From: Rhabditoides inermis | Lineage: Eukaryota > Nematoda > Chromadorea > Rhabditida > Rhabditidae | DNA: 64,000 bases | NCBI GenBank assembly: GCA_963966185.1 | Contig: CAWZYM010000301.1 | Coordinates: forward strand, 923,501 to 987,500 | Direction: 5' to 3' | Shown here: piece after piece, positions 31,239-43,548 of the stretch | How positions within the stretch are numbered: position 1 is the stretch's first letter | Layout of the letters: each line of letters begins with the position of its first letter | The notes under the pieces: model-generated | What the model was told of the DNA's origin: nothing | The model's database searches: none | Seen by the model: only the letters and a program-made list of their open reading frames with translations | Program-made: the position numbers and the translations under genes

Positions 31239-34200
31239 CTCCCTCCAAAGATGACCCCCGTCCACCACGTGTCGGAGGTGCGGGAGGCGCAGCGGGTACT
31301 GGCTGTGTACTACACTGGAGACGCCAAGGCCACAGCCGCCCATACTGTGTTCTGGAGACACGACAAGGTACATGCATCAACTCTTTCTCACCCTCCTTCC
31401 AGTACGGCCCCGACTGCCCTCTGCCAACCTGCGACCCCGAGGAGGACAAGAAGGTATCATAGACAAAGAGCGGCGCAAAAATTTGATCTTCTTCAACCCC
31501 TATTCGTAGAGATCGTTTCGGGTTCCACATTACAAAATTCTAAAAAAAAATAGCGGAATGAGTGAGAATGTGGTGAACGACGAAGATTGTGTAGAAATAA
31601 CATGGCACGTTTTTAGATTCTTTCCGAGTGGATGCAACTGTGCGTGAATGGCAAGTACGACCAGGCAGCGGGAGTGGGATCGAGACACAACTACGCATGG
31701 ACCATGCGCACCATGGACAAGCAGAGTCAGTGAGGGTGCCATGAGAGGGAGGGAGAGAGGGAGAGAGAGGGAGGGAGGAAAGGAGGGAGAGAGAGAGGGA
31801 GAGAAGGGGGAGAGGGAGACCTCTGATCACAGAAAGGGCGGATCGTGAGGAGAGGAATCCCGACAAGATCGACAAGGATGCGAACAACAACAACAACAAC
31901 AACACAGTCACCAAGTCCTCCACTCCCGTCCTTGCATAGATATCACTCACGTCAACTTGCCTTCTCACACACTTACTAATATATCCTGTGATAAAACTCT
32001 TTCGATAAACGAGTAAAGGAAACACCAGGTCAACCAACCAACAACCAGAACCAACAACCAATCAACCAACATCCAGTCAACCAAGAACCAAAACCAGCAA
32101 CCAGAACCAGCAACCAGAACCAACAACCAGAACCAACAACCAGAACCAACAACAACCAAACAAGCATTGCACACACCAGGTCAGCCTCGCTGGCGGTGCT
32201 CATCCACTTCCTGACGTGTGGTCCCCAGTGGGCGCCGGCCAGCAGACCGCAGAACAGCTCCACAATGGCAGCCATGCCGTAGCCCTTGTAGCCGCCTCAA
32301 AGCTTTAATTGTAATAAATCATTGTTAGTCCTCTTTTTCTTTACTGTTCAAGTTCTAGCATTTCGAATTGAACTCAGAATGTCTAGTTCCACCTGAGAAT
32401 TATCTTACGCACGGCATAACATGCTGATTGGTTCATAGGTTTGCTCGCGTACCGTTGAGTATGTCTCCTCCGAGTGGGAGCAGTCCTCCCGTGCCTATGA
32501 TGTCAGCCGGGTTGGTCGTCTTCTTGCCTCCCTTGGCCACTCCCCACGACGCGGGCACAGTCTGCGCCTTGCGAGCCGCCAGCTCCACCTGCAAACAGAA
32601 AGTACATGTACGTTTTAGATCTTCAAGATTCTACCCCTGGATGCAACGTATCAGTGTTGGAAGTGAGACATGAGGAAATTAGTGATTAAGAGTTATAGAA
32701 AATGTACTTTGCAATTACAGATAGTTGATTTCACGAATCAACATTGACCCATTGTGCACCAATGTTTGAATGAGTTCCGCTTTTCATTCACGAAATGCGA
32801 AAAGAAAACGTTCAAAGCCTTATCAGTTCAGTTTGCAATCTTATGATTACATCAATTTCTTTAGATCATTTGATTTTTTTTAGATATTCAGACATTGATA
32901 AGATACTTGACAATGCGCAAGAAATTTAACGATCCATGAAACGACACCGCTTATATTGCAAGAAATATTACCAGAACCGTTTGAGGATCAGTCATTGATA
33001 AACTTCAATGAGGTAAAAAGAAACGAGAGAATGGAAATCACTGCAACCGGTCGCATATAAAAGTCGATAACAAAATCCGATCTCATACTTGTATAAGCCG
33101 AAAATCATGTTTCCTTGTTAGTATAACTTTGTATCTATTATATGCGGATGTGAAGCATGTATCTCACATCCCTTGATTCGATTGTCTGGACATTCTCAGA
33201 TACAGTGTAGCCAAGCGGTTTGCGAGTGGATTCCCGCAAACATCACTCTCACTCAACTCCCATTATAGTCAATCACCACAAACATGCACGACTCACATGA
33301 ACGAAACACGAGTCGGATCACTTCGGTCATCCCCCCCCCCTAATCACTTTTCTTTTCCTCTCTCTCTCTCTCTCTCTCTCTCACCCTCACCCGCTCTCTC
33401 TCACCCTCACCCGCTCTCTCAATGGCTACACAGATGTACTTGCTTTCCCGCTCTATTAGTCGCCGGAGGCGATGATTGTATGTCTCCGTACAGTGATTCG
33501 ATCAGAGAATCGCCTATTAGTCCTCTCTTTCCCATTCTCTCTCTCTCTCTCTCTTCCATCTCCACTCTCTTCTATTTGGGTCGCTCGCCGGAATAGCCTA
33601 CAGTCATCGCCTATCCGCTGATATCGCCCCGAGGGCAGGAGAGAATGTGAGAGATAAAAAGATATCCATCCAGCAATCACCACCCGATCCACGCACAAAC
33701 ACACACTGTTTGCAACGACTGCAGTCTCTCGCAACTACCATTCTTCCTGTATCGACGTACACAACAACACGAGTGTATATATTAATATATTTTCCATATT
33801 TCGTGATGGCATTTATACGATTGTACTTCTTCCATCCACTACTCTTTGCTCTCGAATGCACGTCTCAAATAACGTGAATGGAAGGCAATGCATTCGAGTC
33901 ATCCAAATACGATGTCGTGTCGTGGTATGTTGTTACCTTTTCCGCTATATCACAAAAACCCTTCAGGTACATAATGCCGGCTGCGAGTCGACGCTCGGAG
34001 ACGTCTTCCAATACCATCTACACGACACTCGCATCCACCATTGTCGTGCCTTTCATTCACAGGTGAGTACCGAGTACTCCTCTGACAATGGACTTATACG
34101 GAGATACGGAGATCTTGCTGCCAATGAAGTATCATAACAATTGTACTCGAATTGCTGAGATTTCACTTCAAAGGTGTTTGAATCACAGTTAGATGACGGG

Positions 34201-37200
34201 AGCCGAAACCAGATTGTGAACAATAACGGATCAATGACCACATTAAAATGGTCATGTTCTCTTTCGTTCTAGGTTCTTCTCGACCATCTTTAAAAAGACA
34301 TCGGAAACGCTCATCCTGGAGTACCCCTCTCTCGGTCGGTCGACCAAGTACGGAGCATGCACAGAGAACAACAACAACGACGGAGAGGAGGCCAGGTGAG
34401 GAAATTTGAAAAGATTTGCAACGCAATATCCTGTGCACTTGGCTTCTGTTACGATATCTTTCGCCTCACTTTTATAACAAAAAATTATCTATATATTGCG
34501 TACGTTTCACAAATGAATCATCTTCTACAAAGAGAAGTTGATAGTAATTCTTGTCTCCTTTGCAATTCATACCAATTTATCAACTGAATACGACCATAAA
34601 TAATTTTCATTACTTTCACATTCTTTCACATTCAGTGATGCAGTTCGACCATGAACGTAATTAAAAACACACAACGCATACAAAAAGAGCGCCGTCTGTC
34701 TTTCACTCTCTTCACACGGAGACACTCGCGGAAGAGTACAAAAAGAATCGCGAATCGCGCCGTGTGCCCGCCACCCGCGCTTTGCGGATTGGCCCAGGGC
34801 ACCTGGGAGCACTCGCAGATTCTGACAATATGAAATGTTGACGAGACTTAACAATATTATCCGCCTTTTTCAGCAAGCCCGTGACGTTGTCGCTGCTAAA
34901 CCCCATCCACTTCTGCTGGAGAATCGTGCTTCATTCGAAGATAGGTCTGGGAGAGGCCTACATGGCTGGAGACTGGACTGCTCAGCCCGGACCGACCGAG
35001 CTATTGGAAACACTCATCCGAGCCAAGAGTGCGTAGTTGCGTTTTCTACTTTATCTTTTTGACTCGACTCCTCAAACGAAATGTATATGTAAATTTCAAG
35101 TCACCAAGTATTTAGGATTTATCTACTATTTCGTTGTAGAGGAGACGCGTGCCAACTGTCCGCGTGCACCCAGTGTCTCTCGAAGTCTTCTCAACAAGGC
35201 ACTCTCTCTCCTCGCGACTGCCAGTCTTTTTGTCCTACAGAAGGCTGTCGCCATCATCAACTATATCCAGCACAGAATCAAGGACAACACTGTGCGTTGG
35301 CTTAGTCGTTCTATTTCTACAAATTTTTAATTTATCTTCCATATTCATATTATACTCTCACATAAATGCAATTAAAACTATCTTCCAAAATACATCACAG
35401 TTATAACAGTGACATTACAGCTGTTTAGGTTGCTAACGCTGCATCGAACATCAGGGACCACTACGACATTGGAAACGACATGTTCCAGCTATTCCTCGAT
35501 CCCAGCATGACATACAGCTGCGCAGTCTTTCCTGGTAAGTAAAATAGGATTCGTTTACGTGAATTCATTTTTTAAAGGTTTTGACAGTGAGTGAAATGTA
35601 ACTATGTGATACAGAAATTGAGAAATACAATCACATGTTGCAGAGGCGGGAGTGCCGGTCCCCCACTCTGACATGACCATCCTCGAGGCCGCTCAAATGA
35701 AGAAGATCGACGCACTCATCGATATGATGGATCTATCCGTATGTTATTATCTTTGTGTCACAGCAGTACCTAAACCTAACATTATATGTATCTTTCTAGG
35801 AGTCTGACCACGTTCTGGAGATCGGATGTGGTTGGGGTGCGGCCGCGATCCGAGCAGTGCAGAGGAGCGGGTGTCGGTGAGTGGACATCAATTCATGTCC
35901 GATCCGATGTGCATGCAGACAAGTAGATGATAAGGTGATTGCAGCTGGACGGGAATCACCATCTCTCACGAGCAGTTGGAATGGGGAATCGAGAAGGTGA
36001 AGGAGGCTGGACTGCAGGACAAGATCGATCTCAAGTACCTTGACTATCGGTGAGATATAAGTATTACCATTTTGTGAATAGCATTGTAATTTATCCATTG
36101 TCAAGTAAACTCATCAATGTAATTCATCCATAGTTCCTAACCGACCTGTTTTGTGTCAAAGTACAACGATATAAGTTTCACTGTTTCAATAATAACTGTG
36201 CCGTGAACTTCATATAATATCTTGGAACCTGTTCAACATAATTATAATTGACACACAATCTGGCGCAATGGCAATATGACCATCTATTCTGTTGCAGCCT
36301 TGAGAGGGGCACGTACTCTCGTGTGCTGTCTATTGAGATGATCGAAGCAGTGGGAGAGGCATACCTCCCCACATTCTTCCAATGCGTTCACGACAGACTA
36401 CAGCCAGGCGGCAAGGCCGTTCTGCAGGTGGGCACTCCATTCCCCGTACAAGAAAATGACTCTTCCTTGTAGGGCATCATCTGTCCGGATTCTTACTACC
36501 CAACCTACTGTCGCAACTCTGATTTCATCAAGAAGTACATTTTCCCCGGAGGACACATGCCCTCTCTGGGAGCCATCCAAAAGAGCCTGCCTGGTGAGTT
36601 GCTTTTTTACGCTGTTCGAACCGAAGATGTGCTCATCCTTTATTTATTGGACCGAGATTACATAGATGGACAGGGGGAGGGCTTACATAGACGGATGACT
36701 GATGTGCATGCTGATGTGTATGCTTTGTTCCAGCGGGTCTCTCGACCACTTCGACCCGGGTGCACATTGGCCGTCACTACGCCACCACACTCAACCACTG
36801 GCACGCCGCGTTCAACGAGAACAGGTGGGCAATCACATCAGATACTTATGAATCGTGGATTGATGACCCGCGAACAATCATTCTAATCTCCTCCTTGCAG
36901 ATCCGATATTCTATCCCTGGGCTATTCTGAGATGTTCCATCGCAAGTGGCAGTTCTACTTCGCGCTCTGCTCCGCCCTGTTCGCACATGATCACATAGAC
37001 GCAGTGCAATTCGACCTGGTCAGGGAGAAGTAGACACTGCTCTTCATCTCCAGAGCAACACATCCTGCTACTGCTTCTTCCCCCTCCTAATAAGTCTCTT
37101 CCTCCTACTAGCAATGCGAGTATACCATAGTGCCCTACTATCGTGCCACCCACCCTGTTCTCTATCTTTTCGTATGTTTGTGTTAGTGTTGACGCGTGTA

Positions 37201-37583
37201 GCGTAGCGATAATCTTCACTGATAAATATGCTTTGAAGTTTTGCTTATAAATTTTGACAAATTTTGACAGGTAGGTACCACAAAATTAGAGCTAATATTT
37301 AGCCAGACTGACACGTTGCCCATGGAACGCATGCATGGAATAGTACAGTATGCTACCGTACCTCGACCTGCCTTGGCTTGGAATACAATGCCCACCTTTC
37401 CGATGGCGACAGTGGTGGTGGCCATGTCGATGACCATCTCATCCCCTCCCACCCCAGCCGCCGCCACCGACAGGGGGTTCGTGCCAAGGGAGGGGGTGGC
37501 CGAGCCAGACGGGTACATGATGGGGGAGGTGTTAGAGAACGAGAGACCCTGCAAGCGGATTCTATGTAGTAATGAGTAAAAGT

Positions 37584-37651
<68 letters not shown>

Positions 37652-40600
37652 ACCCACAATGCATCCCTCCTTCATGGCGCGCATGCTGTACCAGCCGGCG
37701 ATGCCAAAGTGGTTCGAACCTACAAGAGACAATTATTATTATTATTCATAAGTATGCCAAACGTGCAATTACTTCCGATATTATATTTGCAGTATAACCA
37801 TAGCGTGAAACGTATCGCCCAAGTCGTTATGTATAAAGTAGCGTATACTGCTGAATACGCTTTAAAATAGTGGGGAGACAGTAAAACAATTGATTATTCA
37901 CATCAAATCATACCACAAATTATGGAGCCCTGGTCACTCATCAGCTATTAATCTCGTGAAACATATATTAGGGTCGCACTCAGCTCAGGATTTTTCGTTG
38001 AAAACATTGTCGTGGATTTTGAACATACCGTATACTGAACGAAACTCGCAGCATATTTGTTTTTCCGTTCATATCTCTATTCGTAAGCAGCGGTCGTCCG
38101 CGGGTTCGATCCTGGCTACCCATGTAAAATGGTGTCAAATTAAAAACATCATCCTAACATAAGGGTTCTGATCGTTGTCTAACCACCCCAATGTCTCTCG
38201 TGAAATAAACGGAACTCATTTGCGAGGCCACTATACATCTGATTGTGAAACATCGAAAAGCATTACTCCGTGTCTCGGCACAACTCCCGTAACTACAACG
38301 CACTGCAACTACCGTGACCGCCGTCTCCCCCTCACCCTTGGCGCTGACCCATCCGACTCCCGCCTCCTTGGCCTTCCGGACGGCCACGTCCACACAGAAG
38401 TTGCCCACCACAGGGCCCAGCAGGTTCCGCCCGTCCACCCACGCAGACGCCGCGCGCTCCTGCAAGAAACGAGCTCGCCCTCTCTCTCCTCGTTCAGTGT
38501 TCACTCCCTCCTACTCAACAATCTCTTCTCATAATCCATCGATCCACCTCTATCTTTTTTCGGGCACATGCGCATCATACATCGCTACCTTCCCCCTCCC
38601 TCTTCTTCTTCATTACCCTACCGGTCTAATCACCTCATTCGCCAGTCACCGCGTCCAAATGGCGCGCGCATATGCGACGCACGCAAACTCGCGTAATCTC
38701 GCCAATTAGCATGCTCTCATTCCCTTGATAAGCAGTGTGTCGGTCTTCGCAGCACCATTCCACCCCCCATCCTCCCTCCCTCTCCTCTCTACAATGGCCC
38801 TGAACGTCGAGCCCGCGATTGGAGCGTTCCCCGCGGCCGGCGGAAACCAGCAGCACTCCATCGTCTCCCTCTCCGACGCCCGCCTCGCATTCAAGGTACC
38901 GTATCCCGAACGGGCTACCGTACCCGGCATACCGTACACCTAAAGTACTGTACACCGTTTACCGTACCCCTAAACTACGCTACTCGGCATACCGTACACC
39001 TTGCATGATTCAGGTCAAGTCCTCCAACAACGACCACTACCGTGTCAAGCCTGTGTACGGCTTCGTTGCGTCCAAGGACAAGGCTCCCCTGGAGATCGTC
39101 CGTCTGCCCGGACCCCCCAAGGAGGACAAGCTCGTCATCCAGTGGGCCGAGGTACGGCGGCATACTGTAGCTACCATAATCCCTACGCACCAGTACTCTT
39201 ACTAGGTTCCCGCCGAGGAGACTGATCCGCAGGCGCCGTTCAAGGCGGGCGCTCAGGCTGGAGAAGTGATTCTGCCGCTCAAGGCCGAGTGAAGCCCCGC
39301 CCCCGCCAGCTCCGCCCTCTTCGAGTACTGTAGACACATCTCTGCCACCGACACACTCTCTCTTTCTTCCCATGCGCGCCGAATCATCAACATCTACACT
39401 ACTTTTCACACCGCCATTTGAATAAATATTTCATCGAAAATGTCTTGTTGATGTGAGGAACTTCCGGTGACTGGAAACCAATAGACACGATCTTGTACTC
39501 ACACTGAGTATCTCGGGCGTTCCACTTCCACGGCACACTCCCTGCTTCAGATCGCGAATGTACATGTCTGCAATGGCATCGTCATCATATGTCATCTGCG
39601 CAACACAACTGACCATATCAATTCTCATTTTCTTTTCTTTTTTCAAGTTTCTTTCTCATTCTCTCATTCATTTTCTCAAGTTCCTCGTCGTCGTTATCAT
39701 CACTGTATCCCAATTGTCATCGACACTCCGCCTACCCATCTAGTGGAAACACGCGGCTTTACATTACCATACCATTCTCCCCTGTGCCTTTCCCCGTCCC
39801 TGTGCCACCCACCCAGTCTGTTCAGTCCGTGGCTGTAGTGGCCGCGTCGGTCACCCTCCAACAGAACCTGCAACAAGTTCGGATTGATTCTATATCTCCC
39901 CCCTCCGTCTTTTCATTATAATAACAGACAAATCATCGTTTCGCCTTTTTCACCCAACCATGCCCGGGACATGCAGCTTTTCACTTGCCCCTTTCCCCTT
40001 TTACAACCCTCCCTCCGACCAGACTCCTCATGCGTGCTCGCACCTGGGTCGTAAACGCTTCACTCCCCCACTTTCGCCTTGCATACAACAGACTCGCTGT
40101 GCCACTGGCAACCGCGCCCCCACGCTCCCGCTACAAAAGGAGACGGGGAGGAAGATCAGAGTCATCCACACCTCTCCTCCCTTCCACTCTCCCACCATGG
40201 ACGCCTTCAACGCCTTCACCCCCAACAGCGTCGCCGCCATCAAGTGAGTGGGAGAATGGAGGGGATGCGGACAGAGAATGACGTGGTCCGTTGCAGGAAC
40301 GTGTCTCTGGCAGCCGAGCAGGCTGGCTCGCACGCCGTCCTCGTCACTTCCATGTGTGAGGAGATCGAGTGTCTGGAGGCGCAGCTGGCGGCCAAGAAGC
40401 AGCAGCTGCACCATCTGTTCGCCGCCTTTGCGCAGGCTGTCGACTCGATGGGCAGGACGGCCGGAGAGCACTTCAACGCCCCTAAGAACGAGCACTGATC
40501 CACTGCCATACCCTCGACTCGTTGTTCTGCCAACTGTGTTTTTGTTCATGTACCACTATAGATATGTATATAAATATATTATTTTGTCATGATTGTTCCT

Positions 40601-43548
40601 GTTGCCCAGCGTCCTCCTTTCTCGTACCAACACGCAGTAGCTAGCGCCTTCGCTCTCGTAACCACATACTCATTAAGTGCACGGAATTCGTCCTGTGGGT
40701 AATATTCAAAAGCAGCAGTGAATCTATTCACACTACGTGCGAATATTATCAACGTCTTACAATTTCTCAAAATGTGATGTGGTTTCCGAAGAAACTTGCC
40801 GCTCCAGACGATACAGCGCGTACCGCTCATCCAATTTTCGATTTTCTCTCTTCATTCTGACTAATACCATGGTCATCTTGAAGAAAAGAGTTCACGAGTG
40901 CAACGTAGGACGAAGGACTCGACCGCATGATCCTGTCATACTAGAAAAAAAGCAACTGCGACTCCCCGTTTCTCACAGAACGTGTCTTTACGTCTTCACT
41001 GCGTTGACATTATACTAAAAGAAATGTATATAGCCGTGATTACTGTCTAGAATTTTTTGTTGTTGAAAGTTTCCCGTCTGAACGAGAAACATCAAAGTAA
41101 AAACACACACAAAGTTCACGCCAAACTTGGTGGAAAACTATGCATATTTTTGTAACCCGACTTCTCCTCATTCCACTCATTTGCACACCCACTCTATTCA
41201 TATTCAACTGTTACTGTTTCTTGTCAATGTGGCTCTTCAATAAAGTTGATGGAAACCATCAACTTTAAAGTGGGTATAAAAAGAGTTACCAGCGGAAATA
41301 TACTTTAGTATATATATAATCTCGCCGTATAGTCGTGTTTTAAACTTTGCGCATGCAAATACGACCGCCATTGCACATCCAGCTTCTCGTCCTCTTTACA
41401 ACCCCTCTCACCACCATACTGCTCACTCCATGCTCGCACCTGGATCATAAACGCATCTCCTCATCATCCATACAACAGACTCCTCTCCGCATGCTTGAGG
41501 CAACCACACCCCTCACATTCGCTACAAATGGAGACCAGCAGAGGAGTGATCGTCAGTCAGTCGATCAGTCATCTCGTCTCCTCTCCTCATCGCCTCCCGA
41601 CCATGGACGTATATACCAACATCACCCAGGACGACATCGCCGAGATCAAGTGAGTGGGCGGAGCTTGAGAGGGCGGAGCTAGATCTGACATGACTGACTG
41701 GGTGAGTTTGCAGGCGGATGGGCAGCGTGACGACTCGCTTCGCGTTTCGGGCGCAGAACGTGCTGAAGGTGCGCGAGGAAGTCGACGCTCTCAAGAAGGC
41801 ATTGGCTGCCAAGGAGAAGGAGTTGGAGAAGAACATCCGCGAGTGCAACAAAGTCCTCGATAAGATGCGGATCATCTGTGCCGACAACGAGGAGTGATCA
41901 ACAACGCGCCTCCCCCCTCCCATTATCCTCATGCGTGTATCTATAGCGGATTTATGTACACAATGCAAACATTATTGTCATGCATTAATAATTTATAAAT
42001 ATATATATCAATAAATATTTTTCCACGAATTTCCAAGAAAAGCGAACTCACTACATGTAAGGTCCATAAAACATGCCCAGCCAGCCACTACCCAGACAAA
42101 TGTAAAATTCTCTCAAAAACCACCGGCAACGTCGCCAGACTCTAACACAAAACACTGATGGTTGAACATATTTTTTTCTATTCGGGTTCGGAATTACTTC
42201 TCTGATAGTCAATACATCCAGTCTCATATCCTTTTATACCTTATTCTATGTGAGATATGATTAACACACGCACTCTCTTTTATATTTCTTCACTCGTGAC
42301 TCGAGTATGTTTCTGTCGGTTTTCACGGTTGATCACTCGCGCCTCAATTTTTCAATGTTCATAACTAATTTCCATCCAGCTTCCACTACCACTCCATCCT
42401 CTTTTACAACCCTCTTCCACCAGACTGCTCACTCATGCTTGCACCTGGGTCGTAAACGGACCTTCTCCTTCCTTCTCCATCCATGCAGCAGACTCGCCGT
42501 GCCACAGGCAACCACACCCCTCCACTCCCTCTACAAAAGGAGACGAGGGGGGAGGGGACGTCAGTCGACCATCCTCACTCGCTCTCTTCCACACGCGATC
42601 AGCCATGGACGACTCCATCGAAATCACCCAGTGCGACATCGACATGTTGAAGTGAGTTGGGGGATGGTCACGTAGACTGGTCGAATTGCGCGACTCGATG
42701 ACTGATGCTGGATATTCAGGAAGATGGGTCGCGCAGCGATGCGGGCTGGCTATCGGGCGGAGAACGTGGTGAGACTGCGCGAGGAGATCGCGGCCCTGGA
42801 GAAGACACTGGAGGAGAAGAAGACGGAGTTGGACAGGAACATCAACGAGTGCAACAAGGCACTCGATACAGTCGACAAGGTCGTCGATGAGTACTGAGCA
42901 GCAACGACATCCCCCACGAATCTATTCCCTCTGTACATATCGCAACTATTGTTTACGAGTGTTTATCCCAATAAATTGATTATATGTGTGAAGTCAAACG
43001 AAAACTGTGACTATACCACATATCACTACTAGAATTTTCACAATGAATACGCTTCATCAGCCACAAACTAGAGGGGGACCAACGCAAAGTTATCAATGCC
43101 AGTTCGCTGAAAAGCAACCCGATATCAGTACCACGACAGATAAGAACCACCACACTTCGAAACAAACAAAAAAAAATTAAAAAGAAACAAACAACTGTGA
43201 CCTCTGCGAGCTGGCGCGCGTGCGACTCGTCGGCGCCCGACTTCGACAGGGCAGACACCATGAACGACAGCATCTGCAAAAGACAAGAGTCTCTCTCTCC
43301 TCCTCTCTATCCCTCTCCCTCTCTCTCCCTCTCTCCCCTCCTCTCTCTCCCTCTCCTTCTTTCTCCTCCTCTCTCTCCCTCTCTCTCTCTCACCTCCTCT
43401 CTCTCCCTCTCCCTCTCTCTCCCTCTTTCACCTCCTCTCCGGGTATGACCACATCCTTCTCCTCCCCCGCAGCCGTGCAGAATGTCCTGGCTACCGAGGG
43501 CCGTGTGAGACAGCGGGCAGAGGCAGCAACAGAGCGAAGCATCTTCAT
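30299..43548 (-). CDS. Mitochondrial malate/L-lactate dehydrogenase (Ldh2 family), host of six nested genes
   Basis: A 385-aa NAD(P)-dependent 2-hydroxyacid dehydrogenase of the Ldh2/YlbC type, unrelated in fold to classical MDH. Exons (minus): 43432-43548, 43202-43273, 39813-39867, 39503-39567, 38336-38459, 37658-37719, 37396-37548, 32453-32588, 32177-32295, 30730-30825, 30626-30685, 30487-30537 and 30299-30346. All phases match. The first 25 residues ([20 protein letters not shown]) are an arginine-rich mitochondrial presequence. Family motifs follow: [39 protein letters not shown] with the catalytic histidine, [36 protein letters not shown] and [10 protein letters not shown]. It spans 13.2 kb for 1.2 kb of code, and four introns hold plus-strand genes. 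Confidence 0.95.
30951..31939 (+). CDS. 187-aa protein of unknown function, nested gene
   Basis: Six exons, 30951-30999, 31048-31178, 31251-31367, 31403-31453, 31617-31725 and 31833-31939, join in phase. They lie in the dehydrogenase intron 30826-32176 on the opposite strand. The N-terminus ([21 protein letters not shown]) is hydrophobic, giving a signal peptide or anchor. It is followed by Cys-containing segments ([26 protein letters not shown]), then [17 protein letters not shown] and a poly-Asn run of seven. Repeated Cys suggests a secreted or lumenal fold. An intron holds (GA)n. I do not recognise the family. Confidence 0.75.
32024..32165 (+). repeat. CCAACAACCAGAA-type minisatellite
   Basis: Short 12-13 bp units of the type AACCAGAACCAACAACC repeat, with variants, over about 140 bp. 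They end only a dozen bases before dehydrogenase exon 9, so the array lies just inside the intron's donor side on the minus strand. Confidence 0.85.
33878..37033 (+). CDS. Cyclopropane-fatty-acyl-phospholipid synthase family protein, nested gene
   Basis: A 476-aa SAM-dependent lipid methyltransferase of the CFA-synthase family. Exons: 33878-33924, 33967-34062, 34273-34395, 34874-35028, 35140-35291, 35429-35534, 35644-35738, 35800-35876, 35945-36049, 36298-36427, 36473-36593, 36734-36824 and 36901-37033. The SAM-binding motif I is [11 protein letters not shown]. Other family marks are [58 protein letters not shown] and LNHWHAAF. Family members add a methylene or methyl group to unsaturated acyl chains in phospholipids. 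The whole gene sits antisense in dehydrogenase intron 32589-37395. Eukaryotic distribution of this family is patchy, but 12 introns argue for long residence. Confidence 0.93.
38725..38732 (+). promoter_or_regulatory. GATA-type site upstream of the MSP-domain gene
   Basis: TTGATAAG lies 62 bp before the start codon of the MSP-domain gene. In C. elegans, sperm gene promoters use GATA sites bound by ELT-1. Position and sequence fit, but a single short site is weak evidence. Confidence 0.35.
38794..39292 (+). CDS. Small MSP-domain sperm-specific protein (SSP type), nested gene
   Basis: A 108-aa single-domain major-sperm-protein fold. Exons: 38794-38895, 39014-39151 and 39206-39292. It starts [18 protein letters not shown] and contains [38 protein letters not shown] and the C-terminal [16 protein letters not shown], the layout of nematode SSP/MSP-like proteins. 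These are immunoglobulin-like beta sandwiches of the sperm cytoplasm. The gene lies antisense in the dehydrogenase intron 38460-39502. Intron 1 is packed with TACCGTA and CGGCATACCGTACACC repeats. AATAAA at 39421-39426. Confidence 0.93.
40036..40144 (+). promoter_or_regulatory. Conserved promoter block, coiled-coil gene 1
   Basis: Core CACCTGGGTCGTAAACG (ending at 40057) and a TATA-like CTACAAAAGGAGAC (40131-40144) lie about 160 and 66 bp before the start codon. The same two elements in the same order precede the two sibling genes. The first contains an E-box-like CACCTG. Confidence 0.7.
40197..40498 (+). CDS. Small coiled-coil protein, family member 1
   Basis: Two exons, 40197-40243 and 40297-40498, give 82 residues beginning [17 protein letters not shown] heptad-like helix follows, with [20 protein letters not shown]. 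This is the most diverged of three tandem genes that share a 47-nt first exon, a phase-2 intron after the lysine codon, and the same promoter block. The function is unknown. It lies antisense in the dehydrogenase intron 39868-43201. Confidence 0.8.
41432..41535 (+). promoter_or_regulatory. Conserved promoter block, coiled-coil gene 2
   Basis: Contains CACCTGGATCATAAACG (ending at 41453) and CTACAAATGGAGAC (41522-41535), matching the blocks of the sibling genes with a few substitutions. Upstream, TACAACCCCTCTCACC is also shared. Confidence 0.68.
41603..41897 (+). CDS. Small coiled-coil protein, family member 2
   Basis: Exons 41603-41649 and 41714-41897 give 76 residues. The N-terminus is [19 protein letters not shown]; a charged helix ([20 protein letters not shown]) and [12 protein letters not shown] follow. 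It is closest to member 3, sharing the ECNKxLD motif. AATAAA at 42010-42015. Function unknown; the helix probably dimerises. Confidence 0.8.
42437..42544 (+). promoter_or_regulatory. Conserved promoter block, coiled-coil gene 3
   Basis: Contains CACCTGGGTCGTAAACG (ending at 42458) and CTACAAAAGGAGAC (42531-42544), identical to the gene 1 core and TATA-like box. The flanking ACAGACTCGC/GCAGACTCGC and GGCAACC words are shared as well. Confidence 0.7.
42605..42897 (+). CDS. Small coiled-coil protein, family member 3
   Basis: Exons 42605-42651 and 42720-42897 give 74 residues, starting [19 protein letters not shown] with the helix [20 protein letters not shown] and the [14 protein letters not shown] tail. 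It has the same exon design as members 1 and 2, showing tandem duplication within the dehydrogenase intron. AATAAA at 42970-42975. Confidence 0.8.

Noticed and set aside
32024..32165. Possible CRISPR-like array from the CCAACAACCAGAA units
   Set aside because: Units are contiguous with no unique spacers and lie in a nematode intron; a minisatellite explains it.
33297..33730. Overlapping frames on both strands in the dehydrogenase intron
   Set aside because: They rest on CT-rich tracts and mirror each other; no phase-matched exons extend them.
38085..38130. tRNA-like T arm GGTTCGATCC
   Set aside because: The 3' strand that would form the acceptor stem has no partner about 65 bases upstream, and no D or anticodon arm fits.
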